A DNA stretch of 38,625 nucleotides from Paracoccaceae bacterium (GTDB lineage Bacteria > Pseudomonadota > Alphaproteobacteria > Rhodobacterales > Rhodobacteraceae), in NCBI GenBank assembly GCA_003512825.1, contig DOOI01000120.1:871-39495 (forward strand), written 5' to 3'. The notes beneath the pieces were generated by a model. That model made no database searches. It was given only the letters and a program-made list of their open reading frames with translations, and was not told the DNA's origin. The translations under genes were made by a program, and so were the position numbers. Shown piece by piece: positions 34,164 to 38,625 of the stretch (its first letter is position 1; the number at the start of each line of letters is the position of its first letter).

Positions 34164-34195
34164 ATCGGACCAGTTGAAAGCAGCCTTAAGTCCAG
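34164..34195 (-). promoter_or_regulatory. TauR-like direct repeats between the ABM gene and tauR
   Basis: Read on the minus strand, CTGGACTTAA (34195-34186) is followed 22 bases later by a weaker copy, CTGGTCCGAT (34173-34164). As I recall, TauR of R. capsulatus binds direct repeats near this sequence upstream of tpa. The pair points toward the ABM gene, ending about 62 bp before its start, and also lies just before tauR. Confidence 0.55.
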
Positions 34196-34207
34196 ATAGC
34201 CTAAGCC

Positions 34208-35668
34208 ATGGCCATAGCAATCGACACCTTCTTTCTGGACCCAAACACGCAGGGCACGCTTCAGGCGCGTATCCAGCAAATGATCGCGCAAGGCATTTTG
34301 GCGGGGCGCTTTCGGTCAGGTGAGAAATTGCCGTCCACCCGTGCATTGGCACAGCACTTGGGTGTCAGCCGTATCACGGTGACCTTGGCCTATACTGAAC
34401 TCTTGGCCAATGATTACCTCTCCGCCAAAGGGCGCTCGGGCTATTACGTCTCCGAAAACGCGCCTGAACCCGTGCCTCAACCGACAGCCCTGCCGCGCAC
34501 CGATGGCGTCGACTGGACCCGTGCAATTGGCCAACGCTTCACCGGAGGTGTGACACCCAAAAAGCCGCAGGACTGGGCGCGCTACCGATATTCCTTTGTC
34601 TATGGCCAAGCAGACCCCAGCTTGTTCGATCACGCCAACTGGCGGCTTTGCGCCCTACAAGCTCTTGGCGCAAAAGACTTCTCTGCTCTCACCTCGGATT
34701 ACTACGACGAGGACGACCCCCTTCTCATCGAATTTCTGCTGCGCCAAACGCTGCCCCGCCGTGGTATCCTTGCCCGACCCTCCGAGGTTCTTCTGACCCT
34801 TGGCGCACAAAATGCACTCTGGCTCACCGCACAGGTTCTCCTCACGCAACGGCGCGTCGCCGCGATTGAAGATCCGTGCTATCATGCGTTGCGCGACATT
34901 CTAAACCAGTCACGCTGCCATGTTGCGCCAGTTCCCGTCGACATCGATGGCCTGCCACCTGACGCGATCCCGGACGATACCAACGTCATTTTCACGACCC
35001 CGTCGCATCAATGCCCGACCACTGCCACCATGCCGCTGGCGCGCCGCCAAGCTTTGCTGGCGCGTGCCCGCGCTCTGGATGCACTGATTGTCGAAGATGA
35101 TTACGAATTTGAAATGTCTTTCCTCGGCGCCCCGTCCCCCGCATTGAAAAGCCTCGATCAAGATGGACGCGTGGTCTATGTCGGTTCGTTTTCCAAATCG
35201 CTCTTCCCGGGATTGCGATTGGGCTACATCGTCGGCAATGAAGCTTTCATTCGCGAAGCACGCGCCTTGCGCGCGTCGGTGCTCCGCCATCCGCCGGGTC
35301 TGATCCAGCGCACTGCCGCCTATTTCCTGTCTCTCGGTCACTATGACGCACAGATTCGCAAAATGAGCCGCGTCTTGGCCGAGCGGCGGAAAATCATGGA
35401 AAAAGCCATTCACGCCCATTGCTTACAGGTTGCCGGACGCGGGGCGCACGGTGGTTCTTCCTTTTGGATGCATGCGCCCGGCCAAAACAGTCACGACCTA
35501 GCCCAGCGACTGCGCGAAGAAGGCGTGCTCATCGAACCCGGCCAGTCCTTTTTTGCCGACCCGACCCAAGGCGCTGATCACTTTCGCCTCGCTTACTCCT
35601 CCATTCCCTCCGAGCGCATTCCCGAGGGGATTGCCCGCATCGCGCGCGCCATCGCGACGCGGGCGTAA
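34208..35668 (+). CDS. tauR: TauR-like MocR/GntR regulator with aminotransferase domain
   Basis: The 486-residue protein has an N-terminal GntR winged helix (about 15-80, with LPSTRALAQHLGVSRITVTLAY) joined to a class I aminotransferase-like domain. The PLP lysine is Lys330 in VGSFSKSLFPG, with VEDDYEFEM before it. MocR proteins sense amines through PLP; TauR senses taurine and activates taurine genes. Its place directly before xsc, as in the tpa-tauR-xsc region of R. capsulatus, supports this name. It could respond to another aminosulfonate. Confidence 0.82.
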   Translation: MAIAIDTFFLDPNTQGTLQARIQQMIAQGILAGRFRSGEKLPSTRALAQHLGVSRITVTLAYTELLANDYLSAKGRSGYYVSENAPEPVPQPTALPRTDGVDWTRAIGQRFTGGVTPKKPQDWARYRYSFVYGQADPSLFDHANWRLCALQALGAKDFSALTSDYYDEDDPLLIEFLLRQTLPRRGILARPSEVLLTLGAQNALWLTAQVLLTQRRVAAIEDPCYHALRDILNQSRCHVAPVPVDIDGLPPDAIPDDTNVIFTTPSHQCPTTATMPLARRQALLARARALDALIVEDDYEFEMSFLGAPSPALKSLDQDGRVVYVGSFSKSLFPGLRLGYIVGNEAFIREARALRASVLRHPPGLIQRTAAYFLSLGHYDAQIRKMSRVLAERRKIMEKAIHAHCLQVAGRGAHGGSSFWMHAPGQNSHDLAQRLREEGVLIEPGQSFFADPTQGADHFRLAYSSIPSERIPEGIARIARAIATRA

Positions 35669-35679
35669 GGCCGCACCGT

Positions 35680-35712
35680 CTGGCCTTATCCGCCCCCCCT
35701 CTCTGGCCCTAA
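35680..35712 (+). promoter_or_regulatory. TauR-like direct repeats upstream of xsc
   Basis: CTGGCCTTAT at 35680-35689 and CTGGCCCTAA at 35703-35712 each match CTGGACTTAA in 8 of 10 positions and start 23 bases apart, the same helical face. They lie about 100-130 bp before xsc, where an activator would bind. Confidence 0.5.
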
Positions 35713-35751
35713 CGCCTAGGCCCGTCGCCGCCTAGTCTCCACCCCGATGCA

Positions 35752-35768
35752 CCCCGGCTCTTCCGGGG
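35752..35768 (+). repeat. GC-rich hairpin in the xsc leader
   Basis: CCCCGG at 35752-35757 pairs with CCGGGG at 35763-35768 around a CTCTT loop, 42 bp before the xsc ATG. A short run of four T follows some bases later. It may be a weak terminator for tauR or a leader structure. Confidence 0.5.
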
Positions 35769-35810
35769 CCTTAGCACTTTTCCCAGATCGTTCTCACGAG
35801 GAGACCCGCC

Positions 35811-37586
35811 ATGAAGATGACCACCGAAGAAGCCTTCGTGAAAGTTCTGCAGCGCCATGGCATCCAGCATGCTTTTGGCATTATTGGTTCGGCCTTCATG
35901 CCGATCTCCGATCTCTTTCCTCGGGCAGGGATCAATTTCTGGGACTGCGCCCATGAAGGCTCCGGCGGGATGATGGCCGATGGCTACACCCGCGCCTCCG
36001 GCAAGATGTCGATGATGATCGCGCAAAATGGCCCCGGCATCACCAATTTCGTGACCGCAGTCAAAACCGCCTATTGGAACCACACGCCCCTCCTCCTCGT
36101 CACACCCCAAGCCGCGAACAAGACCATCGGCCAGGGCGGCTTTCAAGAAGTCGAGCAGATGGCCCTTTTCAAGGATATGGTCTGTTACCAAGAAGAAGTC
36201 CGCGACCCCTCCCGCGTCGCCGAAGTGCTGAACCGCGTGATCTTGCAGGCCAAACGTCAGTCGGCCCCGGCTCAGATCAACTTCCCGCGCGACTACTTCA
36301 CCCAAATCATCGACATCGAAATGCCCGCAATTGTTGAATTCGAGCGTCCCTCGGGCGGTGATGACGCCGTGCAACGCGCAGCCGACCTGCTGTCCTCTGC
36401 AAAATTCCCGGTCATCCTGAACGGCGCAGGCGTGGTCATCGGTGGGGCCATCCCGGCGTCTATGCAACTGGCCGAGCGCCTCGATGCCCCCGTCTGCGTG
36501 GGCTACCAGCACAACGACGCCTTCCCCGGTTCGCATCCGCTCTTTGCGGGGCCCTTGGGCTATAACGGGTCCAAAGCTGGCATGGAGCTAATCTCCAAGG
36601 CCGACGTCGTTCTTTGTCTTGGCACCCGCCTCAACCCCTTCTCCACTCTGCCGGGCTATGGCATCGACTACTGGCCGAAAGACGCGAAAATCATTCAGGT
36701 CGACATCAACCCTGACCGCATCGGCCTGACCAAGAAAGTTGCCGTCGGCATCGTCGGCGACGCCAAGAAAGTCGCAGAAGGCATCCTTGAGCGCCTCGCC
36801 GACACCGCAGGCGATGCAGATCGCGCAGGCCGCAAGGCGATGATTGCTCAAACCAAATCTGCTTGGGCCCAGCAGCTTTCCGGCATGGATCACGAAGAAG
36901 ACGATCCCGGCACCTCTTGGAACGAACGTGCCCGTTCCGCCAAACCTGATTGGATGAGCCCCCGCATGGCATGGCGCGCGATCCAGTCGGCCTTGCCAAA
37001 AGAGGCGATTATCTCGTCTGACATCGGTAACAACTGCGCCATCGGTAATGCCTACCCGACCTTTGAAGATGGCCGCAAATACCTTGCTCCGGGCCTCTTT
37101 GGCCCCTGTGGCTACGGCCTGCCCTCTATCATTGGGGCCAAGATCGGCTGCCCTGACGTGCCCGTCGTGGGCTTCGCAGGCGATGGCGCCTTCGGTATCG
37201 CGGTAACAGAATTGACCGCAATCGGTCGCCCGGAATGGCCTGCGATCACCATGGTCGTGTTCCGCAACTACCAGTGGGGCGCCGAAAAACGCAACTCCAC
37301 CCTGTGGTTCGATGACAATTTCGTCGGCACCGAACTGGATACCAGCGTCTCTTACGCGGGCATCGCGCGCGCCTGCGGTTTGCAAGGCGTACAAGCCAAG
37401 ACCATGGATGAGTTGCGCGATGCGCTTCACAAAGCGGTCGAAGATCAGATGAAACATGGCAAGACCACTCTGATCGAAGCCCTGATCAACCAAGAACTGG
37501 GCGAACCCTTCCGCCGCGACGCAATGAAAAAGCCCGTCGCCGTCGCAGGGATCAGCGCGGCCGATATGGTCGAGCAGAAGGTCTGA
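35811..37586 (+). CDS. xsc: Sulfoacetaldehyde acetyltransferase
   Basis: The 591-residue ThDP enzyme matches Xsc in length and sequence style: MKMTTEEAFVKVLQRHGI at the start, the activating Glu in CAHEGSGGMMADGY (about 49), and the ThDP motif from GDGAFGIAVTEL to FRNYQWGAEKRN. Xsc converts sulfoacetaldehyde and phosphate to acetyl phosphate and sulfite, the desulfonation step of taurine and isethionate breakdown, in the cytoplasm. GAGGAG lies 8 bases before the ATG. The acetate kinase gene follows after 4 bp, and tauR lies upstream. Confidence 0.93.
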   Translation: MKMTTEEAFVKVLQRHGIQHAFGIIGSAFMPISDLFPRAGINFWDCAHEGSGGMMADGYTRASGKMSMMIAQNGPGITNFVTAVKTAYWNHTPLLLVTPQAANKTIGQGGFQEVEQMALFKDMVCYQEEVRDPSRVAEVLNRVILQAKRQSAPAQINFPRDYFTQIIDIEMPAIVEFERPSGGDDAVQRAADLLSSAKFPVILNGAGVVIGGAIPASMQLAERLDAPVCVGYQHNDAFPGSHPLFAGPLGYNGSKAGMELISKADVVLCLGTRLNPFSTLPGYGIDYWPKDAKIIQVDINPDRIGLTKKVAVGIVGDAKKVAEGILERLADTAGDADRAGRKAMIAQTKSAWAQQLSGMDHEEDDPGTSWNERARSAKPDWMSPRMAWRAIQSALPKEAIISSDIGNNCAIGNAYPTFEDGRKYLAPGLFGPCGYGLPSIIGAKIGCPDVPVVGFAGDGAFGIAVTELTAIGRPEWPAITMVVFRNYQWGAEKRNSTLWFDDNFVGTELDTSVSYAGIARACGLQGVQAKTMDELRDALHKAVEDQMKHGKTTLIEALINQELGEPFRRDAMKKPVAVAGISAADMVEQKV

Positions 37587-37590
37587 TCAC

Positions 37591-38625
37591 GTGACACGGC
37601 CCGGCACACAGCGCCTCCTCGTGCTCAATGCCGGGTCGTCCTCGATCAAATTCGCGATCTTTGACGAGGAATTGACCGAGGTGATTTCCGGTCTGGCCGA
37701 AGGTATCGGCGGAGCCTCGCGCCTCAAAGTCGGCTCCGAGATTCGCCAAGGCCCGTTCATCGATCACCGCGCCGCGCTCAATGCGATTCTGTCCGCGCTG
37801 CGCGACCTTGGCCTAAGCCCGGAAACCCTCACCGCCGCCGGGCACCGAGTGGTGCATGGCGGGCGCAAACTCACCCGGCCTGTGCGAATTTCCCCCGAAG
37901 TCCGGGCCGAAATCGCAGCCTGCTCGCCGCTTGCTCCCCTGCACAATCCCCATAACCTCGCCGCTATAGACACGCTGGCGGGCCTCGCTCCCGAGCTGCC
38001 GCAATTCGCCAGCTTTGACACCTCCTTTCACGCGACAAATCCTGATGTCGCCACGCGCTATGCAATCCCGCGTATGGAAGAGACCAAAGGCATCCGGCGC
38101 TACGGCTTTCACGGCCTGAGCTATGCCTCGCTGGTGCGCCGCCTGCCCGAAGTCTCCCAAGCTCCGCTCCCCTCGCGTCTGCTCGCCTTCCATCTGGGCA
38201 ATGGCGCATCGATCTGCGCCATCCTGAATGGCGCCTCGATCGCAACCACGATGGGCTATTCCCCCCTAGACGGCCTGACCATGGGCACCCGCTCTGGTGG
38301 CATCGACGCCAACGCCGTGCTTCGCCTTGTCGAAGAAAACGGCCTGCATCGCACCAAAGCCATCCTCAATCACGAAAGTGGCCTCTTGGGCCTCTCCGGC
38401 GGCAAGTCAGACATGCGAAACCTCATGCTCGACCCCTCTGCCGACAGCGCCTTCGCGGTCGAGCATTTTTGCTACTGGACCCTGCGCCACGCGGGCTCAC
38501 TCATCGCAGCCATGGAAGGCCTTGACGCCATCGCATTCACTGGTGGCATTGGCGAAAACGCCATCGGCGTGCGCGCCCGTATCCTGCGCGGTCTCGAATG
38601 GCTGGGCGTGCGAATGAACCCTGAC
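37591..38625 (+). CDS. ackA: Acetate kinase (cut by window end)
   Basis: From GTG 37591 an open frame runs to the window end (345 codons, family about 390-400). The ASKHA motif LVLNAGSSSIKF (Asn13, Lys20), GHRVVHGG, RRYGFHGLSY, FHLGNGAS and the late GGIGEN all match acetate kinase. It turns acetyl phosphate and ADP into acetate and ATP. Placed 4 bp after xsc, it would harvest the acetyl phosphate made by desulfonation, in the place where phosphotransacetylase is often found. Only GTG is available as a start near the xsc stop; AAGG lies about 9 bases upstream. Confidence 0.92.
   Translation, partial: MTRPGTQRLLVLNAGSSSIKFAIFDEELTEVISGLAEGIGGASRLKVGSEIRQGPFIDHRAALNAILSALRDLGLSPETLTAAGHRVVHGGRKLTRPVRISPEVRAEIAACSPLAPLHNPHNLAAIDTLAGLAPELPQFASFDTSFHATNPDVATRYAIPRMEETKGIRRYGFHGLSYASLVRRLPEVSQAPLPSRLLAFHLGNGASICAILNGASIATTMGYSPLDGLTMGTRSGGIDANAVLRLVEENGLHRTKAILNHESGLLGLSGGKSDMRNLMLDPSADSAFAVEHFCYWTLRHAGSLIAAMEGLDAIAFTGGIGENAIGVRARILRGLEWLGVRMNPD

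Overview
The window reads as a chromosomal segment of an alphaproteobacterium of the Rhodobacterales (Roseobacter group). This rests on gene content and high GC: a Hint-type RTX protein, the small YdcH-like and DUF2007 proteins, a polyprenyl diphosphate synthase, phaA/phaB, a urease operon and a TauR/Xsc locus. No rRNA, tRNA, CRISPR array, prophage or insertion sequence was seen. Assignment is by motif reading and recalled family resemblance; no database search was run.

Left part (1-6386). The 5' end of argH leaves the window on the minus strand. Divergent to it are a TlpA-like exported thioredoxin, two small hypothetical genes and a membrane di-iron sterol desaturase/fatty acid hydroxylase. 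Converging on these is a 1156-residue RTX/Hint secreted protein, preceded in the same transcript by a 53-residue ORF. The RTX protein appears to carry an embedded VHL-beta-like domain.

Centre left (6794-18330, all minus strand). First come a CaiB-family CoA-transferase, an acyl-CoA dehydrogenase and a SAM methyltransferase. Next is a tightly coupled operon: ThDP enzyme, hydantoinase/oxoprolinase A and B, uronate-dehydrogenase-like reductase and FAD amine/amino-acid oxidase, with a LysR regulator 13 bp after it. Consecutive structural genes overlap by 1-4 bp. I know of no described pathway with this gene set; it is the best candidate for an undescribed catabolic system here.

Centre (18653-23837, plus). 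A complete urease operon runs ureD-ureA-small His-cluster membrane protein-ureB-ureC-ureE-ureF-ureG, and UreC has an unusual insertion near its N-terminus. It starts divergently from the catabolic operon across a 322-bp control region.

Centre right (23834-32408). This holds tag, an EAL-domain c-di-GMP phosphodiesterase and phaA-terminator-phaB (polyhydroxybutyrate precursors). Then come an MhqO/MhqD-like dioxygenase-esterase pair, a DMT exporter, a YdcH-like protein, a TrmN6-like methyltransferase, a DUF2007 protein and a polyprenyl diphosphate synthase.

Right end (32558-38625). A P450 converges on an ABM-domain gene. Divergent from the ABM gene are tauR, xsc and ackA (cut by the window edge): Xsc would turn sulfoacetaldehyde into acetyl phosphate plus sulfite, and AckA would conserve the phosphate as ATP. 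Direct repeats resembling TauR boxes lie both in the ABM/tauR gap and before xsc, tying the ABM gene to organosulfonate metabolism.
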